DNA from: Alkalihalophilus marmarensis DSM 21297
Lineage (GTDB): Bacteria > Bacillota > Bacilli > Bacillales > Bacillaceae_D
Assembly (NCBI RefSeq): GCF_000474275.2
Contig: NZ_ATAE01000028.1
Location: forward strand, 62,001 to 126,000
Reading direction: 5' to 3'
Length of the DNA: 64,000 nt
Below, in pieces: positions 32,845-42,845 of this stretch. A model generated the notes under the pieces. The model was not told where the DNA came from and did not search any database. It saw only the letters and a program-made list of their open reading frames with translations. A program made the translations under genes and the position numbers. Numbering within the stretch: position 1 is the stretch's first letter; every line of letters begins with the position of its first letter.

Positions 32845-33774
32845 TTAATTTGCGACAGGGCTTATAGAGGGTTGTCTTACAAGCGCGGGATGAACGATAC
32901 ATTGATAGGCTTGATCAGGTGATAGTGATTCTTCTTGAAGCCCAATTAAAACTTGGTTGGACTGGTACACTTGTCCATCATGTTCAATCGAGACACTATC
33001 TGGTTTAATGGCTGTTAGGAATGGACTGCTCTGTCCTATTACTTTATACGGAATAATCTTCGTCCTCTTCATCCATTCATCTGATAATTCGCTATCTGAA
33101 TCATTAAATACGTCTAAAGTTGAGATAGCAGAAATGACCTCTTGTCCGAATATTTTCTCTAAGCAAGTTGTCTCAATGATCATGACTGGCGCACGTGTTA
33201 TAGGATCATGCAGCTTATTGCCACTATCTATCAGTCCTTGTGTTTTAATAGACTGGTCGAAGAGGTGAATCGTAACGGTTGCTAGCTGCTCGTAATGTAT
33301 TTTTTTTACTTCAATCGTCTCGAGTCTAGCTTTAGAAAAATACCATACGATTGGAAATCCAAGGACCACAAACACCCAGCTGACCCCGCTCCCAAACCCG
33401 GCTTGTGCAGGAGAGGAAACAGCAGCTAGAAAATCAATTTCAGTCTGCCAGAAAAAGTGAAGAGCAAACAATCCGCCACCGGTCATAAAGGTGACAAAGT
33501 AAAACATCAATAGTCCCTGAAAGAAATAACTCCATCTCTTAAAACCAAATGCAATAAGGACTATAAATATAGAATAGATTGCTTTCATCCAAGGCTGATA
33601 GAATAAAGCGCCTAATGGTGTGAACATCAAAAAAACAATCAAAGATGCAAAAAGCGCGCCAACTATAAACCGGATTCGGTTAAATCGTCTCTTTAGGACA
33701 ATAGCTGTGAGGGCAATTAATAAATAATCAATACAAAAATTAAGAAACCAGATTACATCAAGATAAAGAGTCAT
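32845..33774 (-). CDS. spoIIGA: SpoIIGA, pro-sigma-E processing aspartyl protease
   Basis: Membrane protease of 309 aa with five N-terminal transmembrane helices (about 1-150) and a cytoplasmic protease domain. The catalytic Asp is in GLIDSGNKLHDP. It is activated by the forespore signal SpoIIR. The start at 33774 (MTLYLDVIWFLNF) has AAGAAGGG upstream; the frame opens at 33792. It precedes sigE and follows ftsZ; the bpr protease gene found nearby in B. subtilis is absent. Confidence 0.94.
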   Translation of the reverse strand: MTLYLDVIWFLNFCIDYLLIALTAIVLKRRFNRIRFIVGALFASLIVFLMFTPLGALFYQPWMKAIYSIFIVLIAFGFKRWSYFFQGLLMFYFVTFMTGGGLFALHFFWQTEIDFLAAVSSPAQAGFGSGVSWVFVVLGFPIVWYFSKARLETIEVKKIHYEQLATVTIHLFDQSIKTQGLIDSGNKLHDPITRAPVMIIETTCLEKIFGQEVISAISTLDVFNDSDSELSDEWMKRTKIIPYKVIGQSSPFLTAIKPDSVSIEHDGQVYQSNQVLIGLQEESLSPDQAYQCIVHPALVRQPSISPVAN

Positions 33775-33805
33775 CGCATCCCTTCTTACCATTCTTTTGA
33801 AATTA

Positions 33806-33838
33806 AGTATATATAAAGTCTATTAATTAGTCTGTCAG
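33806..33838 (-). promoter_or_regulatory. Long-spacer promoter of spoIIGA-sigE
   Basis: On the minus strand CTGACA (33833-33838) and TATACT (33806-33811) are 21 bp apart. The spoIIG promoter of B. subtilis also has an over-long spacer and needs phosphorylated Spo0A. A weak Spo0A-box-like TTCGTCC lies at 33898-33904; I could not find a perfect box. Confidence 0.55.
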
Positions 33839-33915
33839 TTCATGACGAGTAAATCGATGTAATTTTGAAAGATTTTCACTGAATCTGTCTATCTCTGGAC
33901 GAAGTGTATAAAACA

Positions 33916-33946
33916 TAAAAAAAGCATCAGCGCTAAGCGCTGATGC
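33916..33946 (-). terminator. Terminator after ftsZ
   Basis: A self-complementary stem GCATCAGCGCT/AGCGCTGATGC (33924-33946) is followed on the minus strand by seven T. Confidence 0.88.
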
Positions 33947-33954
33947 TTTCCTTG

Positions 33955-35100
33955 TTATCTTGAACGGTTTCTACGATTACGTAAGAACGTAGGAATATCT
34001 AATGTGTCAGAAGAATCTTGAGGCTGCGGCGGTTGCTGCTGGAACCTAGATTCTTTTTGAGGTTCTTCTTGCTGTGGTTTTGCTTGTTGTTGCTGCTGCT
34101 GTTGTTTCATTTGATTTTGAGGTGTTTGACGCTGAGGTTTATTTTCAGTGTCATCAAATCCGGTAGCAATAACAGTAACAACGATTTCATCTTTTAAATT
34201 CTCATTAATAACGGAACCAAAGATCATGTTCACTTCAGCATCAGAAGCGGCAGAAACAATCTCAGCTGCTTCATGCACTTCATATAAACTTAAGTTAGAT
34301 CCACCCGTAATGTTCATTAAAACGCCTTGAGCGCCATCAACAGACGTTTCAAGTAATGGACTTGAGATGGCTTTTTTAGCCGCTTCAGATGCTCTGTTTT
34401 CACCTGTAGCAATCCCAATGCCCATTAATGCTGAACCTTTATCTGTCATGATTGTTTTCACATCGGCGAAGTCAAGGTTAATTAATCCAGGTACAGCAAT
34501 TAAGTCAGAAATACCTTGGACACCTTGACGAAGCACGTTATCTGCTTCACGGAATGCTTCAAGCATCGGTGTGTTTTTATCAACAATTTCAAGAAGACGG
34601 TCATTCGGAATCACAATAAGTGTATCTACTTTTTCTTTCAAAGCTTGAATTCCTGTAGCTGCCTGCGTTTGACGTTTACGGCCTTCAAACGTAAATGGAC
34701 GTGTAACGACACCCACTGTTAAAGCTCCAATTTCTTTAGCAACCTCTGCAATAACAGGCGCTGCACCAGTTCCTGTTCCACCACCCATTCCAGCAGTGAT
34801 AAATACCATGTCAGCACCTTGAAGTGCTTCTTCTAAATGCTCGCGGCTTTCTTCAGCCGCTTTTTTCCCGATTTCAGGATTTGCTCCTGCACCAAGACCG
34901 CGTGTTAACTTCCCGCCTAGCTGAAGTTTAGTTTCAGCTTTTGATAAGTGCAGGGCTTGTGCATCTGTATTAACTGCAATAAACTCTACTCCTTGCAGTC
35001 CGTTTTCAATCATTCGGTTAACGGCGTTACTACCTCCGCCGCCTACACCAATAACTTTTATCTGTGCTAACTGATCCATATCCATTTCAAATTCTAACAT
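33955..35100 (-). CDS. ftsZ: FtsZ, tubulin-like cell division GTPase
   Basis: Forms the Z-ring. The GTP-binding tubulin signature [10 protein letters not shown], the T7-loop region [12 protein letters not shown] and the conserved C-terminal peptide [15 protein letters not shown] (binds FtsA, SepF, EzrA) are intact. The linker before it (about residues 320-365) is unusually Gln-rich, with a run of seven Gln. It has 381 aa, near the B. subtilis length. A GGGGGACC ribosome site precedes it. Confidence 0.97.
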   Translation of the reverse strand: MLEFEMDMDQLAQIKVIGVGGGGSNAVNRMIENGLQGVEFIAVNTDAQALHLSKAETKLQLGGKLTRGLGAGANPEIGKKAAEESREHLEEALQGADMVFITAGMGGGTGTGAAPVIAEVAKEIGALTVGVVTRPFTFEGRKRQTQAATGIQALKEKVDTLIVIPNDRLLEIVDKNTPMLEAFREADNVLRQGVQGISDLIAVPGLINLDFADVKTIMTDKGSALMGIGIATGENRASEAAKKAISSPLLETSVDGAQGVLMNITGGSNLSLYEVHEAAEIVSAASDAEVNMIFGSVINENLKDEIVVTVIATGFDDTENKPQRQTPQNQMKQQQQQQQAKPQQEEPQKESRFQQQPPQPQDSSDTLDIPTFLRNRRNRSR

Positions 35101-35138
35101 TTAAGGTCCCCCTAATCAGACTATTGCCTCGTTCGCTC

Positions 35139-36434
35139 TTATTCAAAGAACACTTTAAACCAATTCTTCATCTTAGATTTAGCTTTTGGTTTTTCTTCTG
35201 TTCTTGATTGTTCTTTTTCATTCTTCGTACTGCGTTTCTGATCTTGCGATTGTTGTTCTGTCGCTTCATAATCTGCTACAGAAGCAGCAATTTCTTTGCC
35301 TTGAATTTTAACATTTTTGTACGCAAATTGTATTAAACCAACACTTGTTGTGTATTGAGGTTCACGTACACCAATGTAATCAGGTATAGCTACCCTGACG
35401 TTACCTTGCAACAATTCCTTAGCAAGCTCTAACACTCCAGGAATCATCACGGTCCCGCCCGTTAAGACATAGCCACTTGGAAAGTCACGATAGCCAAGCC
35501 TCATGATCTCCTTATAGATCAGCTCAAACACTTCTTCCATACGAGGTTCAATAATATGAGCTAAATCATACTGGCTGAATTCATCTTTTTCTCCACTTCC
35601 GATAGCAGAGACGCTAAAGCGCTCCTCATCAGAAGCTTCATCAATAAAAGAATGTCCATATTTCACTTTAATTCGTTCCGCTTCTTCCGTAGACACCCGC
35701 AGGCCAATCGCTATGTCATTTGTAATATGATCTCCACCGATTGGAAGAACAGATGTAGACTGCAGTGTACCCTGTTCAAAAACTGATACAGTAGCGGAAC
35801 CGCCGCCAATATCAATCAAACAAACTCCGAGATTCTTCTCGTCTTTTGAGATAGCGACCGAACCAGATGCAAGCGGCTGCAGACAAATATCTGCAATTTG
35901 TAACCCTGCGCGTTCCACACATCTTAGTAAATTATGTAATATGGTCTTAGATCCAGTAATAATTGTACCTTCCATTTCTAACCTAACACCAATCATTCCA
36001 CGCGGATCGTTAATTTCATCTAATCCATCTACAACAAACTGTTTCGGGATAACATCGATAATTTCTCGTTCTGGCGGAATAGATACAACTTGTGCAGCAT
36101 CGATCACTCGAGCAATATCTTCATCACCAATTTCACGGTCAGGGCTTGAAACAGCGACAACTCCGTGACAAGGCTGTAATTGAACATGGTTTCCATTCAC
36201 TCCGACTATGACTTGTTTAATCGATAGCCCTACCATTCTCTCAGCTTGTTCAACTGCTCTTTTTATGGATCGAACAGTCTCATCAATATCTACAATTGCA
36301 CCTTTTCTAATTCCTTCAGAATGAGTGTTTCCTACTCCAATAATATTAATTGTTCCGTTGGCCACTTCTCCTATGATTACTCGTACATTGGATGTACCGA
36401 TGTCAAGACTTACATAGATTTCACTGTTGTTCAA
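35139..36434 (-). CDS. ftsA: FtsA, actin-like division protein
   Basis: Membrane-tethered actin homologue that anchors FtsZ. The actin-type ATP motifs LDIGTSNVRVIIGE and LIDIGGGSATV are present, the 1C domain lies between them, and the C-terminal amphipathic helix (KMKNWFKVFFE) binds membrane. It starts with TTG at 36434 behind AAAGGAGGTG. A long Gln/Glu/Lys-rich linker precedes the end helix. 431 aa. Confidence 0.95.
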   Translation of the reverse strand: MNNSEIYVSLDIGTSNVRVIIGEVANGTINIIGVGNTHSEGIRKGAIVDIDETVRSIKRAVEQAERMVGLSIKQVIVGVNGNHVQLQPCHGVVAVSSPDREIGDEDIARVIDAAQVVSIPPEREIIDVIPKQFVVDGLDEINDPRGMIGVRLEMEGTIITGSKTILHNLLRCVERAGLQIADICLQPLASGSVAISKDEKNLGVCLIDIGGGSATVSVFEQGTLQSTSVLPIGGDHITNDIAIGLRVSTEEAERIKVKYGHSFIDEASDEERFSVSAIGSGEKDEFSQYDLAHIIEPRMEEVFELIYKEIMRLGYRDFPSGYVLTGGTVMIPGVLELAKELLQGNVRVAIPDYIGVREPQYTTSVGLIQFAYKNVKIQGKEIAASVADYEATEQQSQDQKRSTKNEKEQSRTEEKPKAKSKMKNWFKVFFE

Positions 36435-36511
36435 ACTGTGGCACCTCCTTTTAAGCTAATCCCTTTTTTCATTGTTTCATAAATTTTTTAGAAATTGGGC
36501 TTACCATACCG

Positions 36512-36562
36512 AAGCTCAAATGTTGAATATTAGAATTATTCAACATTAAGCTTGGTTTTCCT
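36512..36562 (-). promoter_or_regulatory. Strong hairpin and possible SigH promoter before ftsA
   Basis: On the minus strand AAGCTTAATGTTGAATA pairs with TATTCAACATT-TG-AGCTT (36512-36553), with no T-tract, so it is not a terminator. Just upstream, AGGAAAA (36556-36562), 13 bp, TGAAT (36538-36542) resembles the SigH pattern (AGGAWWT ... RGAAT). In B. subtilis one ftsAZ promoter uses SigH. The two elements overlap, so only one may matter. Confidence 0.4.
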
Positions 36563-36607
36563 TTTAAAATCGCTCATTTTCTTTTTTTTTCATTAATTTA
36601 ATGGTTT

Positions 36608-36967
36608 TTAAGCTTGTCCTTCACTTCGTTTAGCCTGCCACTTAGATAGTAACATACGCCTGATCACCGCAATATTATTAAAAAGTCGCACACCAAAAGC
36701 AAAAATCGCTGCTAGGTATAAGTCTACACCAAGATGGACACCTAGAAAAGCCAAACCTGCAGCAAGTAAAATATTAAAGAAAAAACCAGTCACAAATACA
36801 TTTGAGTCAAAGGTCTCCTGTAAGTGTGCTCGAATCCCGCCAAATAAAGTATCTAAAGCAGCCAAAACGGCGATGGATAGATAGTTTGAATACTCTGCAG
36901 GGACTCTAAATTCGGTCATTATACCTAATAAAACACCAAGAAGTAATCCAATTACCGGAAGCCACAT
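36608..36967 (-). CDS. sbp: Small basic protein Sbp (DUF1290)
   Basis: A 119-aa membrane protein with three or four hydrophobic helices and a basic C-terminus. The conserved core EYSNYLSIAVLAALDTLFGGIRA identifies DUF1290. Function is unknown; it is kept in this place in many Bacillaceae. GGAGGGGTAA precedes the ATG. Confidence 0.88.
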   Translation of the reverse strand: MWLPVIGLLLGVLLGIMTEFRVPAEYSNYLSIAVLAALDTLFGGIRAHLQETFDSNVFVTGFFFNILLAAGLAFLGVHLGVDLYLAAIFAFGVRLFNNIAVIRRMLLSKWQAKRSEGQA

Positions 36968-36973
36968 CGAATG

Positions 36974-37684
36974 TTACCCCTCCTTTACTTCTTCCATATA
37001 TCTTACGCGAGGTGTTTGATCGTATCCAGGCAATGTTAAGTCCCCCACTTGCTCCACTGTTAACGTAAAACCATCTATTTCAAAATATTCAACAGACTCT
37101 GATACAATCATGCGGTTAGCAAGCCTCTCTGGATCATCTGTCAACACTTTCACTTTAAGAGGGGTAGGAGGAAGCCTGCGATAATTTAGATGTGTAATTC
37201 CATTTACGTCCCTAAAAGCAGAGGTTGTAATCAGCCTTTCATCTGCTACTGCAATATGAGTGGCACCATATACATTCAACTCGTTCACTAGATAACGAAA
37301 ACGTTCTGGTGATGGTGTTCTTCTCATTAAATGAGGGGCTCGTTCATCATAAAAGGGCTCTATCGTAAGGATAACACCTGATCCGCTTACCTCAGTTAAT
37401 CCAGCCTCTACCCGAAGGTCGCTTATCTGCTGATCCAAAACATCTGTTAAATGATTTTGGTCGGAATTTTGAGGCGAACTGTACTGAGCTATTAATTCTT
37501 GCGCTTTATTTATTTCGTTCGTTAAATACCTTTCTCTCTCACGTTCTTGCTCAATTTCCTGACGCAATTCTCTTATGTCACGTGTATCACGCACAACAGG
37601 TTCTTGGGTTGTTTTAAATTGGATTGCGAGCATAAACCCGATAATAAAAACCACAATGGTAAAAATCCATTTACGTTCCAACAA
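36974..37684 (-). CDS. ylxX: DUF881 protein YlxX
   Basis: A 236-aa protein with one N-terminal membrane anchor (about 6-22), a coiled coil (about 35-65) and a DUF881 domain outside the cytoplasm. The start is a TTG. Close paralogue of the next gene (ylxW). Function is unknown. Confidence 0.85.
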   Translation of the reverse strand: MLERKWIFTIVVFIIGFMLAIQFKTTQEPVVRDTRDIRELRQEIEQERERERYLTNEINKAQELIAQYSSPQNSDQNHLTDVLDQQISDLRVEAGLTEVSGSGVILTIEPFYDERAPHLMRRTPSPERFRYLVNELNVYGATHIAVADERLITTSAFRDVNGITHLNYRRLPPTPLKVKVLTDDPERLANRMIVSESVEYFEIDGFTLTVEQVGDLTLPGYDQTPRVRYMEEVKEG

Positions 37685-37687
37685 CCA

Positions 37688-38410
37688 TCACCCACCCTCT
37701 GTTAAATATGGGTCGAGTTCAATTAACCCTTGCTGTTGGATTCTAATACTAATCCCGTCATTTAATAGCTGGTCCTTTACTCCCCCGACGAGAGAAATGG
37801 CTTGTTCAAACTTCTCTCCATCCCCAATAGCTGTGACAACAAACGGGGCATAAGATGTATTACCATCAATAATAATAACCGGCCCTGCACATTGAATGTA
37901 GGATTTATGAGAAATGCGATGTCCATTTATTGCAATAGCCTCTGCACCTGCTACAAAGAGCTCATGAACTACTTTTTGAACATGGATCTCATGAACAATG
38001 TAATCATTAGGATTGGACCCTTCAGGAACATAGGATGCATCTTCCAAAGATACTTCCAACCCAGGTCCTTTAACAGGTACATTCCCTACCACCTTACGAA
38101 GCCGATCTAGATCTTCAATCAAATTTGTCGTACGAAGTTCTTGTTCCGCACTTTCAGATGCTATCTCGTCTTCAAGCAGCCGAACTTCTGTCTGATACTC
38201 CCTAAGTTCCTCTTGTAATTCTTGATTTCGCTCTTGTAAATTTGAAATCTGGTTACGCAGCTCATCCTCATGTCTCCACTGCCTTTCATAACCAGGTGTT
38301 AATTCAGCCTGTCTTTCATTCGTCAGTTCATAGCTCAGTGCCAGAATAAAGCCAGTTACGAGCAGAACGAAGGATAAGATTACATGTTTACCCTTCACTT
38401 TCAACTTCAC
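37688..38410 (-). CDS. ylxW: DUF881 protein YlxW
   Basis: A 240-aa paralogue of ylxX: N-terminal anchor (about 8-25), coiled coil (about 45-90), DUF881 domain (about 100-235). The likely start is the GTG at 38410, where AGGAGG stands 9 bp upstream. This overlaps the divIB 3' end by 23 bp and suggests coupling. An ATG at 38443 lacks a ribosome site. Confidence 0.85.
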   Translation of the reverse strand: MKLKVKGKHVILSFVLLVTGFILALSYELTNERQAELTPGYERQWRHEDELRNQISNLQERNQELQEELREYQTEVRLLEDEIASESAEQELRTTNLIEDLDRLRKVVGNVPVKGPGLEVSLEDASYVPEGSNPNDYIVHEIHVQKVVHELFVAGAEAIAINGHRISHKSYIQCAGPVIIIDGNTSYAPFVVTAIGDGEKFEQAISLVGGVKDQLLNDGISIRIQQQGLIELDPYLTEGG

Positions 38411-39173
38411 TATCTTCTTCCTCCTCAAGATCAAAATCCTCAAAATACGGACTCATCTTCATGTGTAGTATCCCTTTTCTTGAAGGATCAAGTTCTCGCA
38501 CGATTGAAGGATAAGGAAGCATTCTAGAAGAGAAGTCTTTAATTGTTGAATGTACTTCTAACCCATCATTCATATGTATGATCACTTCATCTGATTCCGT
38601 CTCAGTCTGCGAATAGAAAATCTCTGACATTCGTGCGATTAATTGTTCAGGTGTATTGATCAACTCTTGAGCAAATTCCGTCAAGGCTTCTCCCTGCTCC
38701 CACCCAATTAAAATAGGAGCATCTGCAGGAAATTGATGTCGTGGCAGTTCACTTAAAAATGTCCCGCTTTCTAGCAACGGGTAATACTTACCATCCGAAT
38801 ATAAATAACCAATACGGGAATGCTCATGCACATTTAAGACAACTGTAGTTGGGAATTTTCGGCTGATTGTGACATCGGCAATTTCAGGACGAATCAATAA
38901 ATGGTTACGTATTTCTTCTTCATCAAGATTCCACATGCTTGTCCCAGTTGTTAACTGAGAGCTCTCAATCACTTGTTCATCACTTATTAAAAAATTCCCT
39001 TCTACTTCTATCGTTCGTATATGACTTAAAGGAGATTGAAAATAGACCATTAATAACAACAACAAAAAGAAAAGCGATAAAAAGAACAGCAGCCTTCTGT
39101 TGGCTCTTTGCTTACGCTGTTCTTTTAGTGAAGGTATCCGCTCATTAATGGTAACCACTTTTTCATTACTCAT
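38388..39173 (-). CDS. divIB: DivIB/FtsQ, septal division protein
   Basis: Bitopic protein of 261 aa: short basic cytoplasmic part, one membrane helix (about 27-46), a POTRA domain (about 50-120) and the FtsQ/DivIB domain. The acidic C-terminus is unusual in being mostly Glu, Asp and Ser. It acts with FtsL and DivIC at the septum. Confidence 0.92.
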   Translation of the reverse strand: MSNEKVVTINERIPSLKEQRKQRANRRLLFFLSLFFLLLLLMVYFQSPLSHIRTIEVEGNFLISDEQVIESSQLTTGTSMWNLDEEEIRNHLLIRPEIADVTISRKFPTTVVLNVHEHSRIGYLYSDGKYYPLLESGTFLSELPRHQFPADAPILIGWEQGEALTEFAQELINTPEQLIARMSEIFYSQTETESDEVIIHMNDGLEVHSTIKDFSSRMLPYPSIVRELDPSRKGILHMKMSPYFEDFDLEEEEDSEVESEG

Positions 39174-39302
39174 TGTCCATCCCCCGATTATCGTCTCCGA
39201 TACAATAGTATAATAGCCAAATCCTTCTTTATAGGTTTATAAGAGGGGCTATCTTTACATTTGTTTAATTATACCATAGACAAACGAGAGATTCACTGAT
39301 GT

Positions 39303-40220
39303 TTAAGGGGTTTTAAGCTTTCTTCCAATCATTTCTACTTCTGTCTCCATTTCAATTCCTTTTGACTCTTTAATCGTTTCTTTAGCATGCTTAATTAAAT
39401 TCAACACATCTTCAGCTTTTGCATTGTCAACATTTACGATGAAATTTGCATGCATATCCGATATTTGAGCACCGCCAATTTGGTAGCCCTTTAAGCCAGC
39501 TTCTTCTATCAAAGCACCAGCATGGTTTGGCAGTGGATTACGGAACACACTGCCGCATGTTGGATGGCTCCACGGCTGTGTTTCGCGGCGATAATCTTTA
39601 TTCTTTTGCATGTGTTTAACAATTTCTTCTTTCTCACCCTTTTTAAGCTTAAAGACTGCTTCTACACAAATCCCCTTTTCATGTTGAAGGCGTGATGTAC
39701 GGTAAGAGAACTCCATATCGCTTCCCTTAATCCATTCAAGGCTGCCATCAGGGTACAGAACACGCGCTTTGATTAGTATATCTGCAACTTCCGCCCCATG
39801 AGCACCAGCATTCATGAAAACAGCTCCGCCCACTGAACCTGGAATTCCCCCTGCAAACTCCAAACCAGATAGACCTTGGCGGCTGATAATCGTTACTAAT
39901 TTAATTAACGGATAACCCCCGCCCACTGTAATTTCTTCATCATCAATTTCTAAATGATCTAAGCCTTTACCAAGCTTAATGACAACGCCTTCGATCCCTT
40001 CATCGGAAACAAGCAGATTAGAACCTCTGCCGATCGCACGCCAAGGGACTCCTGCTTCCTTCACTATGTCCATCGTATTGATTAAGCCTTCTATATTTGC
40101 CGGTTCAACTAAGACATCAGCTGGTCCGCCGATTTTCCATGTTGTGTGCTGGCTAAGCGGCTCACTCACTTTAATCGTTCCAACTTCTTTTTCTTTTAAC
40201 TTTTCAATAACATGCTCCAT
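39303..40220 (-). CDS. murB: UDP-N-acetylenolpyruvoylglucosamine reductase
   Basis: Flavoenzyme that reduces UDP-GlcNAc-enolpyruvate to UDP-MurNAc with [26 protein letters not shown] and [18 protein letters not shown] are FAD-binding motifs. [11 protein letters not shown] holds the catalytic Ser, as in type IIb MurB. The start at 40220 has AGAGGGATG upstream and gives 305 aa. Confidence 0.95.
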   Translation of the reverse strand: MEHVIEKLKEKEVGTIKVSEPLSQHTTWKIGGPADVLVEPANIEGLINTMDIVKEAGVPWRAIGRGSNLLVSDEGIEGVVIKLGKGLDHLEIDDEEITVGGGYPLIKLVTIISRQGLSGLEFAGGIPGSVGGAVFMNAGAHGAEVADILIKARVLYPDGSLEWIKGSDMEFSYRTSRLQHEKGICVEAVFKLKKGEKEEIVKHMQKNKDYRRETQPWSHPTCGSVFRNPLPNHAGALIEEAGLKGYQIGGAQISDMHANFIVNVDNAKAEDVLNLIKHAKETIKESKGIEMETEVEMIGRKLKTP

Positions 40221-40312
40221 TCTTACATCCCTCTTTCTACAATCCCGCATTCTTCTTGATGATTCTATTTTTTGTCGCCTCGTATATCTTCATATTCTAT
40301 GTGTTTTGCTAC

Positions 40313-41404
40313 TCAGCGTGAAACGTCTTTTAAGACATTCATTAAATCATTCGCTGCCGTTGGCACACCAAGCTTTAACGCGGCACCATGCATCTTTTCC
40401 CACGTTTCTTGTTCATTAAACACCGAATCAATATCTTGGAGTAATCGTTCTCCGTTCATTTCTTTTTCAAGACGAACTATGGCAGCCCCGCCTTCTTCAA
40501 GAGACCTTGCATTTTTCTCTTGATGGTTATTTGTCACATAAGGACTTGGGATAAGAATACTTGGCAGGCCAAGTGCTGTCAGTTCTGCAAGTGTCGTTGC
40601 TCCTGCTCTTGCCACAACCAAGTCTACTGCCCCCAAAACATCCGGCATGTTATGAATGAAAGGTTTTATGATTACATTTTCAGGGCTGCCTGCCTCTTCT
40701 ACCCTCTTAGCGACAGCATCATAATGGACGGCACCTGTCACATAGATAAATTGATAGTTTCTAGTGGAAGCTTGCTTTAATACACTAATAAACGCATCAT
40801 TAATCGGTTTTGCACCGCGGCTTCCGCCCACAATTAAGACCGTTTTTTTAGTTTTATCCAGCCCTAGTGACTTTGCCCCTGCCGCTGCATCTACACTTTT
40901 CACCTCTGTTGCACGTGGATTACCAGTAAATACAACCTTTTCTTTCGGGAAGTATTCAGATGCTGCATTAAAACAGATAGCTACTTTATTTACATATCTG
41001 CTAAGAAATTTATTTGTTAAGCCAGGAACGCTATTCTGCTCATGAATAACCGTTGGAATTCCCATTTTTGCTGCAGCATAAACAACTGGTCCACACACGT
41101 ATCCCCCTGTGCCGATCACTACATCTGGTTTAAATTCCTTCATCATTCTCTTGCTGTCTTTTGTACCTTTTAAAAAGCGTAGCACGGTCTTAACATTATC
41201 CACTGATAGTTTCCGTCTGAATCCGGTGATATGTATCGTTTTAAATGGAATACCCTCTCTTGGGACAAGTTCGCTTTCTAGCCCTTTTTCTGTACCAATA
41301 TATAAAATCTCTGCTTGTGGATCTTGTTTCTTTATTTCTTTAATTAAGGATAAGGCAGGATAAATATGTCCGCCTGTACCTCCACCGCTCACTACTACTC
41401 TCAT
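40313..41404 (-). CDS. murG: MurG, lipid II synthase
   Basis: Peripheral membrane glycosyltransferase (GT28) that adds GlcNAc to lipid I. The two G-loops [12 protein letters not shown] and [12 protein letters not shown] and the acceptor/nucleotide segment [21 protein letters not shown] are present. 363 aa. Just upstream is an inverted repeat ATTGTTC/GAACAAT (41430-41453). Confidence 0.96.
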   Translation of the reverse strand: MRVVVSGGGTGGHIYPALSLIKEIKKQDPQAEILYIGTEKGLESELVPREGIPFKTIHITGFRRKLSVDNVKTVLRFLKGTKDSKRMMKEFKPDVVIGTGGYVCGPVVYAAAKMGIPTVIHEQNSVPGLTNKFLSRYVNKVAICFNAASEYFPKEKVVFTGNPRATEVKSVDAAAGAKSLGLDKTKKTVLIVGGSRGAKPINDAFISVLKQASTRNYQFIYVTGAVHYDAVAKRVEEAGSPENVIIKPFIHNMPDVLGAVDLVVARAGATTLAELTALGLPSILIPSPYVTNNHQEKNARSLEEGGAAIVRLEKEMNGERLLQDIDSVFNEQETWEKMHGAALKLGVPTAANDLMNVLKDVSR

Positions 41405-41517
41405 ATTGTACCTCCAACAATTGTTTCATATTGTTCATTTTATCACGAACAATGCTTGGTTTATACCGCAATTCTGTGTGATTTTTTGTAGGAATCGCCT
41501 ACTACAGCTTGTTTTCA

Positions 41518-41555
41518 ACAAAAAAGTGACTCTCCTGAAAAAAAGAAGAGTCACG
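41518..41555 (-). terminator. Terminator after spoVE
   Basis: On the minus strand GTGACTCTTCT pairs with AGGAGAGTCAC and is followed by six T. It splits spoVE from murG. Confidence 0.88.
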
Positions 41556-41574
41556 TAAATGAGCCATACAGAAA

Positions 41575-42675
41575 TTACATTCTGGCGTGCCTGCTTATAT
41601 TCAATAGAACTCCTACAGCAACGAGCATAAGCGTTAATGAAGAACCTCCGTAACTTAGAAAAGGCAGTGTAATACCTGTTACCGGCATTAAGCCAGTTAC
41701 TACACCTATATTAATCATTACCTGAATCGCAATCATTCCAATAATTCCCACAGCCAAAAAGCTGCCAAATAAATCTGGTGCTCCTAAGGCTATCTTAATC
41801 CCCCGCCATAACATGATTCCAAATAAAATGATAACAAACAATCCACCTATGAAACCTAACTCTTCTGCTAAGATGGCAAAAATAAAATCAGTTTGAGGTT
41901 CAGGCAGATAGAAATACTTTTGACGGCTCTCTCCTAACCCCATCCCCATTAACCCGCCAGGACCAATAGCATAGAGTGATTGAATGATTTGAAATCCACT
42001 GCCGAGAGGGTCGGACCAAGGATCTAGAAATGAGGTAATTCGCTTGATCCGGTAGGGTGCTGATGCAATCAACCCGACAAAACCAGCAACACCAACCATA
42101 GCAAGCCCGACAAAATGACTTATTTTCGCCCCTGCTACGAATATCATCGCTACACAAGTCCCGACCATTACTGCTCCTGTACCAAGGTCAGGTTGAAGCA
42201 TAATCATTCCAAAGGCAAGCATGACTAGCGAGAGAGACGGAATGAGTCCTTTTTTGAAAGAGACTATTCTTTTTTGATTCTCTGACAAATATTTTGCTAG
42301 AAACGCAATCATCGCCATTTTCATAAATTCAGAAGGCTGAATGGAAAATGCGCCGACACCAAGCCAGCTTCTGGCCCCGCCTCGAACGAGTCCAACACCC
42401 GGGATCAAAACGATGACAAGCAGTATAAAACAAATAATCAATATTAATTTAGACCACGTTCTCCATGTCCAATAGTCCACATTCATAATAAAAATCATGA
42501 CAACCACACCGACACCGGCAAAAAACAGCTGACGCTTGGCAAAGAAAAAAGCATCATCAAATCTGTATGAGGCCCATGCTTCTGATGCACTATAAACCAT
42601 GATCAAACCAATCGTCAGTAAAGCAATCGTTGTTAAAAATAATACATAATCTGGTGCATGTCTTTCTTTTTGCAA
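41575..42675 (-). CDS. spoVE: SpoVE/FtsW-family lipid II polymerase (SEDS)
   Basis: SEDS-family glycosyltransferase with ten membrane helices. Its place between murD and murG and its sequence match SpoVE of B. subtilis, which makes spore cortex with SpoVD. The catalytic Asp region GVGAFSIQPSEFMK and the GSGFQIIQSLYAIGPGG and PEPQTDFIFA motifs are clear. The best start is the TTG at 42675 with GAGGTG 6 bp upstream (366 aa); a GTG at 42684 has no ribosome site. Vegetative FtsW activity cannot be excluded. Confidence 0.9.
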   Translation of the reverse strand: MQKERHAPDYVLFLTTIALLTIGLIMVYSASEAWASYRFDDAFFFAKRQLFFAGVGVVVMIFIMNVDYWTWRTWSKLILIICFILLVIVLIPGVGLVRGGARSWLGVGAFSIQPSEFMKMAMIAFLAKYLSENQKRIVSFKKGLIPSLSLVMLAFGMIMLQPDLGTGAVMVGTCVAMIFVAGAKISHFVGLAMVGVAGFVGLIASAPYRIKRITSFLDPWSDPLGSGFQIIQSLYAIGPGGLMGMGLGESRQKYFYLPEPQTDFIFAILAEELGFIGGLFVIILFGIMLWRGIKIALGAPDLFGSFLAVGIIGMIAIQVMINIGVVTGLMPVTGITLPFLSYGGSSLTLMLVAVGVLLNISRHARM

Positions 42676-42785
42676 TAGGGACACCTCATTTTAACCCATT
42701 TTGTCTTGCTGCTAAGCTGTCGCAGCCACCTTCTCTCTATACACCATATGTACAAACCTAGAAAAACATGTCCTAAAAAACACGC

Positions 42786-42817
42786 AAAAAAGCTGCTACC
42801 TTTTTAGATAACAGCTT
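42786..42817 (-). terminator. Terminator after murD
   Basis: On the minus strand AAGCTGTTA pairs with TAGCAGCTT around a 10-nt loop with one mismatch, and six T follow. It separates murD from spoVE. Confidence 0.8.
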
Positions 42818-42845
42818 TCTAACAAATAAGAACTAATGATGCTAT

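Noticed and set aside
41430-41453. LexA-like operator before murG
   Set aside because: The inverted repeat is ATTGTTC/GAACAAT, with the half-sites in the opposite order to the Bacillus LexA box (CGAAC...GTTCG) and a 10-bp gap.
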